From Mycobacterium sp. (GTDB lineage Bacteria; Actinomycetota; Actinomycetes; Mycobacteriales; Mycobacteriaceae): a stretch of DNA of 64,000 nt. A program made the position numbers and the translations under genes. The notes below the pieces were generated by a model. That model was given only the letters and a program-made list of their open reading frames with translations, was not told the origin of the DNA and ran no database searches. Positions 28,730 to 38,143 of this stretch are shown in pieces; position 1 is the stretch's first letter, and each line of letters opens with the position of its first letter. The stretch spans positions 1 to 64,000 of the forward strand of contig VEQY01000012.1 in NCBI GenBank assembly GCA_018882965.1. Reading direction: 5' to 3'.

Positions 28730-31321
28730 TCAGGCCGGCGGCGGTGGCGGCGGTGGCGGTGGCGGTAGCTCCGGCGCCGGGGGTGGTGGCGGTGGCGGTT
28801 CCGGCGCCGGCGGCGGCGGTGGCGGGAGTTCGGGCGCCGGTGGCGGCGGCGGGGGCGGCGGCGGTGGCGGGGGCAGCATCGGCACCGTGATCGGCGGCAG
28901 ACCCGGGATCTCGATGATGTTGACGCCAGGCGGCGGGGGTGGCGGCGCGTCGGGCGGCGGGGGCGGAGGTGCGCCGGGGTTGTCGCCGGGAGCGGGTTCG
29001 AAAGAGACCGGCGGCGGCGCGGGCGGAATCCCGTTGCTGATGTTGATCGTGATCGTGGCGCCGGGGAAGGTCTGTCCGCTCGGCGAGGTGCCGACGATGA
29101 CCCCGCGCGCCGCGCCGCTGGGCACCGGGCTCGGCTGGTCGGCGACCAGGAACCCCGCTTCGGCGAGGCGCCGTTTGGCGGCGTCGAGATTCAGACCGAC
29201 CACGCTGGGCACTGCGCTGCCCGGGGCGCCGTTGACATAGCGCGCATCGGTCGGCGGCAGGGTCACCGGCCCGAACTCGGTCGCGATCGGACTCATCGCC
29301 TGAAACCAGGTCTGGGCCGGCGAGGTGCCGCCGTACAGGTTGCCGTCGCCTCCGCACTTGCGGAGCGGATAGGCACACAGTGCGGCCGGAGAGGGGGAAT
29401 CATCGAAGATGTAGCTCGCCGCAGCGAGCTGGTTGGTGTAACCCACGAACCCCGAAGAGCGGTGCGACTCCGTTGTTCCCGTCTTGCCGGCCATCGGCAA
29501 TCCCCAGCCGACCGATCCCGCAGCGGCGGCACCGGTGCCCATCGTGGTGTCCTTGGCGAGGGCGTTGGTCAGAGTATTGGCCAGTCCCTCGGGCACGACC
29601 CGCTCGCACGCGGCACTGGGAACGAAAATCTCTTTTCCCCGGCGGTCGAACACTTTGTCAATCGGGCTGGGCGGGCACCAGATGCCGCCCGACGCCAAAG
29701 TCGCTGCCACGTTGGACAATTCCAGCGCGTTGATCTGAAAGGGTCCCAGGGTGAACGACCCGATGTTCGACCGCTTGATGTAGTCAGCGAGGCTCTCGTC
29801 ACTCTTCGGGTTGTAGGCGCGCGCGGTGCCCGGCTGCGCGTAGGAGCGCAGACCCAGCCGTACCGCCATATCCACGGTTCGTGGAACCCCCACCTGCGCG
29901 ATCAGCTTGGCGAAGGCGGTGTTCGGCGACAGAGCCAGCGCATCGCTGAGGTTCAACGGGCTGCGGTAGGCGCCCGCGTTCTTCACACACCAGGTCTTCG
30001 GCGGGCATCCCGGGGTGTTGCTGCTACCGAGCCCGACGCCCTGAAACGTCGCGGGTACGTCAAGCTGGGCGTTGATCCCCATACCCATCTCCAGGGCGGC
30101 GGCGCTGGTGAAAATCTTGAAAATCGATCCGGCGCCGTCTCCGACGAGTGTGAATGGTTGCGGCTGCACGGTCTGGCCCGCGTCGAGCTTCAGCCCGTAG
30201 TTGCGGTTGTCGGCCATCGCGACCACGCGGTGGGCGTCCTTGCCGGGCCTGATCACGCTCATGACGCTGGCGACTCCGTCGAGTGTCGGGCTGGCGACGG
30301 AGTCGATCGCTTTCTTGACCGGCTTCTGGACCCGCGGGTCCAGATTCGTCTTGATCAGATACCCGTTGCGCGCGACGTCCTCCTTGCTGATCCCGGCGCG
30401 AGCCAGGTAGTCCAGGGCGTAGTCGCAATAGAACCCCCGGTCACCTGCCGCGATGCATCCCTGGGGCAGCGCATTCGGGCGGGTCAAGACCCCCAGTGGC
30501 TGCCCCTTGGCGGCACGAAGCTCGTCGGCCCGGTCCGGCATGTTGTCGATCATGGTGTCCAGGACCAGGTTTCGACGCTCCAGAGCTCCCCCGGGGTTCG
30601 TATAGGGATTAAGGGCGCTGGTGGACTGGACCAGCCCAGCGAGCAAAGCCGCCTGCTGCCAGTTCAGGTCGGCTGCGTTGATCCCGAAGTAGGTGCGCGC
30701 CGCATCCTGAATTCCGTAGGCGCCGTTGCCGAAGGGCACCAGGTTGAGGTAGCGCGTCAGAATTTCCGGTTTCGTGAGAACCTTGTCCAACTCCAGTGCC
30801 ATGCGGATCTCCCGCAGCTTGCGCGCCGGGGTGTTCTCCACCGCCGCGCTGCGCTCGGCCTCGCTTTTGGCGCTCACCAACAGGTTGAAGTTCTTCACAT
30901 ACTGCTGCTCGATGGTCGACCCGCCCCGGGTGTCCACCGATCCCCGGAGGTAGCCGGCAAGACCGGTCAGGGTGCCCGGCAGATCGAGACCGTTGTGTTC
31001 GGCGAAGCGCCTGTCCTCGATCGAAACGATCGCCAACTTCATCGTGTCCGCGATCCGATGGGTCGGCAGCACCCAGCGACGCTGCGCGTAGAGCCAGGCG
31101 ATCGGGTTGCCGGCCGCATCGACCATGGTCGTCACCGCGGGTACGTCGCCGTCGACGATGTCGGCCGAGTCCTTGCTCACCAGTTCCGACGCGTGGTTGC
31201 TCGCCACACCCACCCCGCCGGCGATCGGGAAAAGAAGTGCGGCGGTCAACACCCCGGCAAGTAAGCAGAACAGCGCGAATCGGATGAGGATCGGCTTGGC
31301 CGGCGGGTACTGATCCGACAT
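28730..31321 (-). CDS. Class A penicillin-binding protein (transglycosylase/transpeptidase) with PASTA domain and polyproline C-terminus
   Basis: SIEDRRFAEHNGLDLPGTLTGL, RGGSTIEQQYVKN, GSIFKIFTSAAALEMG, AGKTGTTESHRSSGFVGY; PASTA-like VPSVVGLNLDAAKRRLAEAGFLV; Pro-rich tail. Confidence 0.93.
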   Translation of the reverse strand: MSDQYPPAKPILIRFALFCLLAGVLTAALLFPIAGGVGVASNHASELVSKDSADIVDGDVPAVTTMVDAAGNPIAWLYAQRRWVLPTHRIADTMKLAIVSIEDRRFAEHNGLDLPGTLTGLAGYLRGSVDTRGGSTIEQQYVKNFNLLVSAKSEAERSAAVENTPARKLREIRMALELDKVLTKPEILTRYLNLVPFGNGAYGIQDAARTYFGINAADLNWQQAALLAGLVQSTSALNPYTNPGGALERRNLVLDTMIDNMPDRADELRAAKGQPLGVLTRPNALPQGCIAAGDRGFYCDYALDYLARAGISKEDVARNGYLIKTNLDPRVQKPVKKAIDSVASPTLDGVASVMSVIRPGKDAHRVVAMADNRNYGLKLDAGQTVQPQPFTLVGDGAGSIFKIFTSAAALEMGMGINAQLDVPATFQGVGLGSSNTPGCPPKTWCVKNAGAYRSPLNLSDALALSPNTAFAKLIAQVGVPRTVDMAVRLGLRSYAQPGTARAYNPKSDESLADYIKRSNIGSFTLGPFQINALELSNVAATLASGGIWCPPSPIDKVFDRRGKEIFVPSAACERVVPEGLANTLTNALAKDTTMGTGAAAAGSVGWGLPMAGKTGTTESHRSSGFVGYTNQLAAASYIFDDSPSPAALCAYPLRKCGGDGNLYGGTSPAQTWFQAMSPIATEFGPVTLPPTDARYVNGAPGSAVPSVVGLNLDAAKRRLAEAGFLVADQPSPVPSGAARGVIVGTSPSGQTFPGATITINISNGIPPAPPPVSFEPAPGDNPGAPPPPPPDAPPPPPPGVNIIEIPGLPPITVPMLPPPPPPPPPPPPAPELPPPPPPAPEPPPPPPPAPELPPPPPPPPPPA

Positions 31322-31334
31322 CGCAGGTTCGTGT

Positions 31335-31742
31335 TCAGTCGGTCCGGCGGCGCAACACGGCGCGGATCAGCAGCAGAGCCGCCACGACAGCGGCGACCGC
31401 GATCGCCACGACCTGGCGCGACGGGCCGGTCTCCTCGAGTGCCGGCACGGGCAGTGAGACGGGGTTGCTGGCCTGCTGCACCGAGGACTTGGCTTTGGCC
31501 GCGGCTTCGCGCGCGGCGCCGCCGTTGGCGCCGGCCAGGCGCTGCGCCTGCCCGGTGGCTGATCCGGTGGCTGATCCGGTGGCTGATGCGGCCGGGGCCT
31601 TCTTGGCCGGGGCCTTCTTGGCGGGGGCCTTTTTAGCCGGGGCCTTCCGCGCCGGGGCTTTCTTTGCAGCCTTCGCCGGCTTCGGCGGCAGCGACTCCGA
31701 GGGGTCGGCGCCCTGGTCAGGCTGGTCCTGGGGATCTGCCAT
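31335..31742 (-). CDS. hns: Histone-like Lys/Ala/Pro-rich protein with C-terminal TM (Rv3852/Hns-like)
   Basis: MADPQDQPDQ..., KAPARKAPAKKAPAKKAPAKKAPA repeats, C-terminal VVAIAVAAVVAALLLIRAVLRRR; position matches Rv3852. Confidence 0.85.
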   Translation of the reverse strand: MADPQDQPDQGADPSESLPPKPAKAAKKAPARKAPAKKAPAKKAPAKKAPAASATGSATGSATGQAQRLAGANGGAAREAAAKAKSSVQQASNPVSLPVPALEETGPSRQVVAIAVAAVVAALLLIRAVLRRRTD

Positions 31743-31808
31743 CTGACCGCTCCTTCATGTCGGTGTCCCTGCGGCTTCCCAATCATGCCAGGTGCGGGAA
31801 ATCGGATG

Positions 31809-32471
31809 TCAGGTCTGCAGCACACCCAGCCGAGCCATCAGGTCGGCCTCGATCGCATCGAGCTGATCGCCGATCGCCAGCTGGGCGGAGCGCCGGCCGG
31901 GACCGGGCATGTTCTCCGCGGCCGTCACCGCGGCGGAGAGATCGCCCAGGCGATCGGTCATCGCCGCGACGAACTGCTTGCTCTCGGCATCCTTGGGTTT
32001 CCGCTCGGTGATCACCTGAAGCGAGCGTTCGGCTCCGGCGATGCGTGCCGACAGCCGTCCGCCCTGCCCGGAGAACTGCCCGAGCTGGGTCAACGGGACC
32101 CCGAGCCGGTCGGCACGCCACTCGTCGATCGCCCCGCGGGTCGCGGTTGCGGCGCGGTAGGCCACCGGCACGACCACCGGCGCGAGTAGCCGCGAGACGC
32201 GCATCGCCCGCTTGACCCGGCCGGGGGCGAGGATCTTTCCCTCCCGGACGGTGCGCAACTGGGTGTGGGCGACCTTCACCGCAGCTCGGTCGGCGTCGCG
32301 TTGGGCCTTCAACCCGGCCTTGATCGCGCGGTTCTCGGTCCGCTCGACCGCCCGGATTCGCCGCTTTTCATTCTTGGCGGACAGCCGCGCCTCCAGCTTT
32401 GCCTTGGCCTTCAGTGCCCGGGCCTCCGCTCTCTTGGTCGAGCGGTCCTTGCGCTTGGTGAACAAGCCCAT
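31809..32471 (-). CDS. Rv3850-like conserved protein
   Basis: MGLFTKRKDRSTKRAEARALKAKAKLEARLSAKNEKRRIR coiled, basic N-terminus; synteny with espR. Confidence 0.75.
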   Translation of the reverse strand: MGLFTKRKDRSTKRAEARALKAKAKLEARLSAKNEKRRIRAVERTENRAIKAGLKAQRDADRAAVKVAHTQLRTVREGKILAPGRVKRAMRVSRLLAPVVVPVAYRAATATRGAIDEWRADRLGVPLTQLGQFSGQGGRLSARIAGAERSLQVITERKPKDAESKQFVAAMTDRLGDLSAAVTAAENMPGPGRRSAQLAIGDQLDAIEADLMARLGVLQT

Positions 32472-32668
32472 CGCGGTGTGCCTTCCCGGTAGCGTCGGCG
32501 ATCGGCCAACCCTATCGCCCCCCATCGCCGTCGCGGCGGCGCTTGACCACCGGCACGATCTGCGCCGAGGCCCGATTTCGCGACCTGCACCTATGCGACA
32601 ATTCGTAGTGTGAATCGGCCGCAGACCATTGCCATCGGGAAGGGTCGGCCAACGAGGACCGGTCGGTG

Positions 32669-33160
32669 ATGGCGGCCGACCGCAAAGTGACCGAAGCCGT
32701 CAACGAGGTCCTCGACCTGGCACCCCGACGTGGCGAGGTATCGCTGACTCGTCTGGTGGCCGCCGTCGGTGAGCAACGAGGCAGGCGGATCACCGTCCGC
32801 ACCGAGGAGTTGCCGCCGGGTGTTTCCGGGCAGTGGCGCCAGTACACCGACCGCGATGAGTTCCTGATCCAGCAGGGGTTGCCGACCGCCGAGCGCACCC
32901 TTGCCCACGAGTTGGGACATCTCGTGCTCGGTCATGCGGGCATGCCGGTGGCCGATGCCGCCCGGGAGGCTGTTCAGGTGGCCAGCGACGAGCTGATCAG
33001 CTACATGCTCAACCAGCGCACCGGCTGCATGGGCCCCGGCGGGGAGGACGTCGAGCAGGAGGCTGAGGACTTCGCGGCCCTGCTGCTCTACCGGCTGGGG
33101 CGACTGCCGAGTGATCGGTCATCGATCACCCAGGTTCGGCTCGGAGAGGCGTTTGGTTGA
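32669..33160 (+). CDS. ImmA/IrrE-family metallopeptidase-like protein
   Basis: ERTLAHELGHLVLGH (HExxH) in a 163-aa protein. Confidence 0.85.
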   Translation: MAADRKVTEAVNEVLDLAPRRGEVSLTRLVAAVGEQRGRRITVRTEELPPGVSGQWRQYTDRDEFLIQQGLPTAERTLAHELGHLVLGHAGMPVADAAREAVQVASDELISYMLNQRTGCMGPGGEDVEQEAEDFAALLLYRLGRLPSDRSSITQVRLGEAFG

Positions 33161-34290
33161 TCGTCTGGGTGATCGCCGGCCTGCTCGGCCTGGCGACCGG
33201 CATCCGCATCGGTTGGGCGCTGGTTCACCGACAGTCAGTGGTCAGCGGCGCGATGATCCTCGCACTGGGCAGCCTGGGTCTGCTCGCTGCCTTGAACTGG
33301 CCGCCGTTGACCCTTCTGGTCGATACCGCGCTGCGCTGGCCGAACATTTCCGTCGGCCTGAGTCAGGTCGCGCTGGTCTGGTCGGCCGCCGGCAGCTGCG
33401 TGATGATCACCTCGGTGGCAACCGATCGTGGTCCGAAGGTCACCCGCCGGCTGGCCATCCTGCAGTACAGCCTGGCAGCTCTGATCGCTGCGGTGAGCCT
33501 CGGGCTGTTCCTCTTCGGCGACCGGCAGCCCGAGATGTCGCCCCGGGAGTACCTGGCTCGTAACCTGGGCTCGTCCAACACCGCCCTGCCCTGGCTGGTT
33601 CCCCTGCTGTACGTGCTGATGGCCCTGACCCTCGTCTTCTGGGTGGGCGTGCGGCTGTCGAATCCCAGCCGGCGCGGGCGGGCCCTGTTCGTCTTCACCG
33701 CCGGGATAGCGCTGATCGTCGGGGCCACCGCGTTCCTGATGATCCGCGCTGTCGGATCGACCTACCTGGTCAGCGTGGGGACCGCGGCGACGCTGCTGAT
33801 GTGCGCGATGGCCACGGTCGCGGCCGGTTCGCTGCTCCCGACCGTCGAAGACTGGGTCGGTGCGCGGCGGGAACTGCGCCTGATCGAACCGCTCCGGCGC
33901 GAGATGCAGCGACGCCATCCGAATGTGGGCATCGGGGTCCGGCCCCGTGGACCCCTGGTGTTCCGCGTCGCCGAACGCCTCTCGCTGATTTCCGACTCGC
34001 TCTATCTTGAGGCTGCGGCGGCTCAGCGCGGCGTCCCCGACCGCGATGGTGTCGAGATCCTCGGGGCCAGCCCGTCCGAGCGCGCCCTGGCCGTCGCCCG
34101 ATGGGTCCACGCCAGCCGTGACGACGCGGGCGCCGCCTTCCCCGGCAGGGCGTGGTTGAGTCAGCCCGAGGAGTACTCCGACCGGGAGTGGATCCTGGAA
34201 ATCGCACGCAACTACGAACTGCTCGACCGCAGCGACGCCGGCGAATCCGGGCGGAGCCGGGTAGAGCCGGGTAGGGCCGGGAAGGCCTAG
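33157..34290 (+). CDS. Multi-TM membrane protein, MAB_1171c/DUF6545-like
   Basis: About 6-7 TM segments followed by a cytosolic domain (LIEPLRREMQRRHPNVGIG..., FRVAERLSLISDSLYLEAAAA); TTGA 4-nt overlap with the upstream ImmA/IrrE gene. Confidence 0.8.
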   Translation: MIVWVIAGLLGLATGIRIGWALVHRQSVVSGAMILALGSLGLLAALNWPPLTLLVDTALRWPNISVGLSQVALVWSAAGSCVMITSVATDRGPKVTRRLAILQYSLAALIAAVSLGLFLFGDRQPEMSPREYLARNLGSSNTALPWLVPLLYVLMALTLVFWVGVRLSNPSRRGRALFVFTAGIALIVGATAFLMIRAVGSTYLVSVGTAATLLMCAMATVAAGSLLPTVEDWVGARRELRLIEPLRREMQRRHPNVGIGVRPRGPLVFRVAERLSLISDSLYLEAAAAQRGVPDRDGVEILGASPSERALAVARWVHASRDDAGAAFPGRAWLSQPEEYSDREWILEIARNYELLDRSDAGESGRSRVEPGRAGKA

Positions 34291-34694
34291 GCTCCCTGGG
34301 CGTCCAAGTGCTCGCGGCGACGCAGTTCGTCGACTTTCTCCAGGAGGTCCTGCTGGGCCTGCGGGGAAAGTCCCACGGTTCGCGCGGCGACCCGCCGCAC
34401 GCCCTCGTCCCGCATGCTCGCGAGCCAGGTCAGCTCCTTGTCCATCTTCTCGTAGTAGGCGTCGTCGGTGAAGTATTCCGGTTTGATCCGAAAGAAGTTG
34501 GCCAGCGCACGCATCGTCGCGACCGACGGATTGGTGCGGTTACCGGACCGCAGCTGGGAAAGGTAGGGAGCCGACATGGTGATGCCCTCAGACTTCAGGG
34601 CGGCGATCACCTCAGCGGAGGTGTGCGGACCACGTCCCGGCGGGTAGACCGTCTCGAACAGGCGATTCAGTCGCGCGGCGAACGTGGTGCTCAT
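34287..34694 (-). CDS. espR: Nucleoid-associated transcriptional regulator EspR (XRE-type)
   Basis: MSTTFAARLNRLFETVYPPGRGPHTSAEVIAALKSEGITMSAPYLSQLRSGNRTNPS...ANFFRIKPEYFTDD matches recalled EspR closely. Confidence 0.95.
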   Translation of the reverse strand: MSTTFAARLNRLFETVYPPGRGPHTSAEVIAALKSEGITMSAPYLSQLRSGNRTNPSVATMRALANFFRIKPEYFTDDAYYEKMDKELTWLASMRDEGVRRVAARTVGLSPQAQQDLLEKVDELRRREHLDAQGA

Positions 34695-34732
34695 CGTGTT
34701 ACCTCCGGGGCAGGCTTCTCGAGTTTCATATA

Positions 34733-35009
34733 TTTGCTGTTGAGACCGACTGTAGTAATGCAAACCCCCAAGTGCAAACTCGATGACGAGTGTCGTCAGT
34801 TTCCAAGTTTATCATCTGGCAAACATATGACGTTGGCCGACGGTATCGGATCGCACCTGCTCGAAGCTGTGTAAATGCTGAAGAAATAGGTAAAAAATGG
34901 CTGCATTTACCTTCGGTTTTTCTATCACCCGTGAAGTTGAACGAAATAGCGAGCGCATCCTTCGGCAACGCCCATCGTGAGAATGTGTGAGGCATCGATT
35001 CATTTGCTA
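34733..35009. promoter_or_regulatory. AT-richer espR upstream region with several TTTGC motifs (candidate EspR sites)
   Basis: TTTGCTG 34733-34739 (+); GCAAA 34759-34763, 34773-34777 and 34819-34823 (TTTGC on -, the last reading TTTGCCA); TTTGCTA 35003-35009 (+). Confidence 0.45.
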
Positions 35010-35076
35010 CCGACAGAATCCTGGAAACCGGCTGACCAGGACACCGGACCCGCGCCGCCCTGGGCGGACAACCGCC

Positions 35077-35610
35077 CTAGGCGGCGAGCAGCATCGCCAG
35101 GATCGCGGTGTCCGGGTGGCTGATCGGATCCACGCCGACGCGGCTGACCATGCCGGTGACCGTGCCGTCGGCCTCGGCCTCCACCCACGCCGCGCGGTGT
35201 TCCAAGCCGAGGTGGGGCAGACCCGGCAGCAGCACGCAACCCGAGGCGGCTCCTGAGCATTCCGGCAGCGACGGAGTGGTCTCCGAGGGCGGATGCAGCA
35301 TCATCAGGGCCGGCGGCTGTTTTCCGGCGAAGTGTCCGGGCGGCACGGCCGACTCGCCGACGACGGTCCCTTCCGCAAGGACCAGTCCGACCGTGCCGGG
35401 CTGCGGCCTTTCGGGAAGTTCCTCACGGGCTCCGAAAATCGTCGTGGTGGACAGCAGCCCCGGTAGCGAAGCGACCCGGACGGCGACCATGAGCAGCTGG
35501 GCCCACTCCTTGGTGGAGTTCGGCCAGCGACCCGACACCACGAACCCCTTGAGGCAGCCCTGAGAATGGAAGGGGGCGACTTCGACAGCCCGCCCTGAAC
35601 TGCTTTCCAT
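35077..35610 (-). CDS. Rv3847-like conserved protein
   Basis: 177-aa ORF, same length and position (between espR and sodA) as recalled for Rv3847. Confidence 0.7.
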   Translation of the reverse strand: MESSSGRAVEVAPFHSQGCLKGFVVSGRWPNSTKEWAQLLMVAVRVASLPGLLSTTTIFGAREELPERPQPGTVGLVLAEGTVVGESAVPPGHFAGKQPPALMMLHPPSETTPSLPECSGAASGCVLLPGLPHLGLEHRAAWVEAEADGTVTGMVSRVGVDPISHPDTAILAMLLAA

Positions 35611-35733
35611 CTCGCCTCCGCGACACCTCGGCTACATCCAGTGCGACACGACAGCGGGTCGATTCGCATCAGCATGGGGCAGACCACGGCTGGCACGCAA
35701 GAGGACACGACTGCTAACACCGAACCGATGTTC

Positions 35734-36357
35734 TCAGCCGAAGATGAGACCCCCGGTCTTGGCGATCGCCGCCTGGTGGCGCTTCTGGACGTCCGCCCAG
35801 TTGACCACGTTCCAGAAAGCCGTCACGTAGTCCGCCTTGACGTTCTTGTACTGCAGGTAGAAGGCGTGTTCCCACATGTCGACCTGAAGCAGCGGGATGA
35901 TGCCCAGTGGCACGTTGGCCTGCTGGTCATAGAGCTGAAACGTCAGTAAACGGTCGCCGAGGCTGTCGTAGCCCAGGACGGCCCAGCCCGAGCCCTGCAG
36001 GCCGTTGGCGGCAGCGGTGAACTGAGCGCGGAACTTGTCGAAGGAGCCGAAGGCATCGTCGAGGGCGGCCGCCAACTCGCCGGTCGGCTTGTCGCCGCCG
36101 TCTGGTGACAGGTTCTTCCACCAGATCGAGTGGTTGACATGTCCGCCGAGATGGAAGGCGAGGTTCTTTTCGTTGAGGAAGATCGCGGCATGATCGTCCT
36201 TGGCGCGAGCCTCCTCCAGTTTGGCGACCGCGTCGTTGACCCCTTTGACGTAGGCGGCATGGTGCTTGCTGTGGTGTATCTCGTTGATCTGGCCCGAGAT
36301 ATGCGGCTCCAGTGCGCTGTAGTCCCAGTCAAGATCGGGCAAGGTGTAGTCGGCCAC
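35734..36357 (-). CDS. sodA: Superoxide dismutase (Fe/Mn)
   Basis: [71 protein letters not shown]. Confidence 0.98.
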   Translation of the reverse strand: MADYTLPDLDWDYSALEPHISGQINEIHHSKHHAAYVKGVNDAVAKLEEARAKDDHAAIFLNEKNLAFHLGGHVNHSIWWKNLSPDGGDKPTGELAAALDDAFGSFDKFRAQFTAAANGLQGSGWAVLGYDSLGDRLLTFQLYDQQANVPLGIIPLLQVDMWEHAFYLQYKNVKADYVTAFWNVVNWADVQKRHQAAIAKTGGLIFG

Positions 36358-36455
36358 GAAGTTCCTTCCTCTGTCGCTGCGGTCGCGTCGTCAACACTGC
36401 TCCATCCATCCGTACACCGCAAGAAGTCGGCGTGCGGAGGAGGGCGGGTGTGCGA

Positions 36456-36614
36456 TCAGAACCAGATCACCAGCACGAGTGCCGCGAGCAGGGTGAGAGC
36501 GATGATCGCCGCCCGCAGGGCGGCGGCCTGCTGGGACCGCGTGCCCGCCGTCGGGTATCCGTACCAGGGAGAGGTTTCGCCGGGCGTCCCGGACGTTCCG
36601 GACTGGCTGCTCAC
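36456..36614 (-). CDS. Small single-TM protein (about 52 aa)
   Basis: GTG start; VSSQSGTSGTPGETSPWYGYPTAGTRSQQAAALRAAIIALTLLAALVLVIWF. Confidence 0.35.
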   Translation of the reverse strand: MSSQSGTSGTPGETSPWYGYPTAGTRSQQAAALRAAIIALTLLAALVLVIWF

Positions 36615-36825
36615 AAGCGACCCCCGTGCCGAAGATGTTCCGCTGAGACGCAGATCATAGCCGCGCGCCGGGGTTCGATCAGGCGGTCTGGCGAAGTCGG
36701 TCCCCGGTCCAAATTTTCGGCGTGTCGCGCGGCGCGTCGCCAGGCCCCGGAGAACGGTTAGGTCGACAACCAATTTCGCTCAGGACCGGATTGCCTGTTG
36801 ATGTCCGGTTCTCGGGGACCCGGGG

Positions 36826-36943
36826 TTATCCACAGCCCCGGCGCACGGTGCGCACGGGTACGGGCGCCGAACAGTAGTCTCTTTCGCTCAGCCGGCCCGG
36901 AACATCGGCGGGGTGTGGATAACGCTGTGGAAACTGTGGATAG
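36826..36943. promoter_or_regulatory. Cluster of DnaA-box-like nonamers
   Basis: TTATCCACA 36826-36834 (+); TGTGGATAA 36914-36922 (perfect box on -); TGTGGAAA 36926-36933 (near box); TGTGGATAG 36935-36943 (CTATCCACA on -). Confidence 0.5.
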
Positions 36944-37055
36944 TGACCCGTTGCTGGACGAGCGGCACCGGTCAACGGCACCTCGTGCCAGAATTCCCCG
37001 CATGCCCGGCGTCCTCCGGCGGCCCGGCGCGATCGGCTGTCGATAGGCTTATCCG

Positions 37056-38138
37056 GTGATCCAGGTCTGCTCCCGCTGCTCGACGCCCTGGAACGTCGGG
37101 GAGCGTCAGCGTGCCTGGTGTCCTCGGTGCCATGGCGCGCTGCTGGCACCCAGCAGAGCGTCGGCTCCGCCCGCCGCCGGACCCCCGATCCGCCCGGCTG
37201 CGCCGCAACGCGGGTCCGGCCGGCTGCCCGCCGGGTATCGCTGGATCGCGGTGCGCCCCGGACCCCCGCCGGCGCCCCGGCAACGGCACCGGCCGCTGGG
37301 TCCGACCCCGCGCTACCACACCATCCCGCGGTGGGGACTGGTCGATCAGGTCGCCCAACCCGCCGCGCCGCCGCACCGTTCCGGCGCCCGGGCCGCGTCT
37401 TCCGCCGCTGTGCGGGCCACGCTGCTGGCTGCGGCGGGGATCTTTGCTCTGGCCGCGCTGGTGCACATCGGGCGATACCTGCTGCTGCTGATCAACCGCA
37501 CCACCCTGCTGCCTCCACTGATCGCAACGCCCGCGCTGCTGATCGGGGTGCTGGTCAGTCTTGCGGCCATCGCGGTCGTGTTCGTCACCGCGGTGGTGCT
37601 GACCTCGTGGCTCATCACCCGGCGCGCAGAGGTCTTCGGCCACTTGAACCCCGGTAACCCCGGTAACCCGGGCCACGCCGGCTCGCCGGGCCGCGCCGAT
37701 CCCCGTCCGGAGTGGTCGCTGTGGGCCGGCTGCCTCACACCGGTGGTCAACCTGGTGTGGGCGCCGGTCTTCGTCCTCGAGCTTGCCCATGCCGAGCAGT
37801 CACAGGCGCGGCAGCGCGGCCCGATCATCGCCTGGTGGATCGCCTGGGTGCTCTCGACGGCAGTGTCCGGCTGGGCGATCTGGACCAGTTCGGCTACCGA
37901 GCCGCAGGCCGTCGCCGACAACACGGTCACCGTGATCCTCGCCTACCTGGTCGGGATGGTCGCCGTGCTGCTGTTCTGGCGGGTATTCGAGGGTTTCGTC
38001 CGGGTCCCGGTGGGGCGTGAGTCGCATCGCTGGGTCGTCGTTCCCGAGGACCGAACCGCCGAGATCTCTCCGGACGGGCCGGAATCCGGTGAATCCCCGG
38101 CAGCTGTTGAGTCAGAACACCGGGAACCGGCAGCATAG
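37056..38138 (+). CDS. DUF4328-like membrane protein with N-terminal zinc ribbon (Rv3843c-like)
   Basis: MIQVCSRCSTPWNVGERQRAWCPRCHG (CxxC...CxxC), Pro-rich linker, several TM segments; next to glpQ1. Confidence 0.8.
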   Translation: MIQVCSRCSTPWNVGERQRAWCPRCHGALLAPSRASAPPAAGPPIRPAAPQRGSGRLPAGYRWIAVRPGPPPAPRQRHRPLGPTPRYHTIPRWGLVDQVAQPAAPPHRSGARAASSAAVRATLLAAAGIFALAALVHIGRYLLLLINRTTLLPPLIATPALLIGVLVSLAAIAVVFVTAVVLTSWLITRRAEVFGHLNPGNPGNPGHAGSPGRADPRPEWSLWAGCLTPVVNLVWAPVFVLELAHAEQSQARQRGPIIAWWIAWVLSTAVSGWAIWTSSATEPQAVADNTVTVILAYLVGMVAVLLFWRVFEGFVRVPVGRESHRWVVVPEDRTAEISPDGPESGESPAAVESEHREPAA

Positions 38139-38143
38139 GAGCC

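Noticed and set aside
29462-31264. 600-aa plus-strand ORF opposite the class A PBP
   Set aside because: Antisense to a clear PBP coding frame; no recognisable domain.
31560-31670. Short direct repeats in the hns-like gene considered as an intergenic repeat or mobile element
   Set aside because: They encode KAPAKK and SATG amino-acid repeats within a coding frame.
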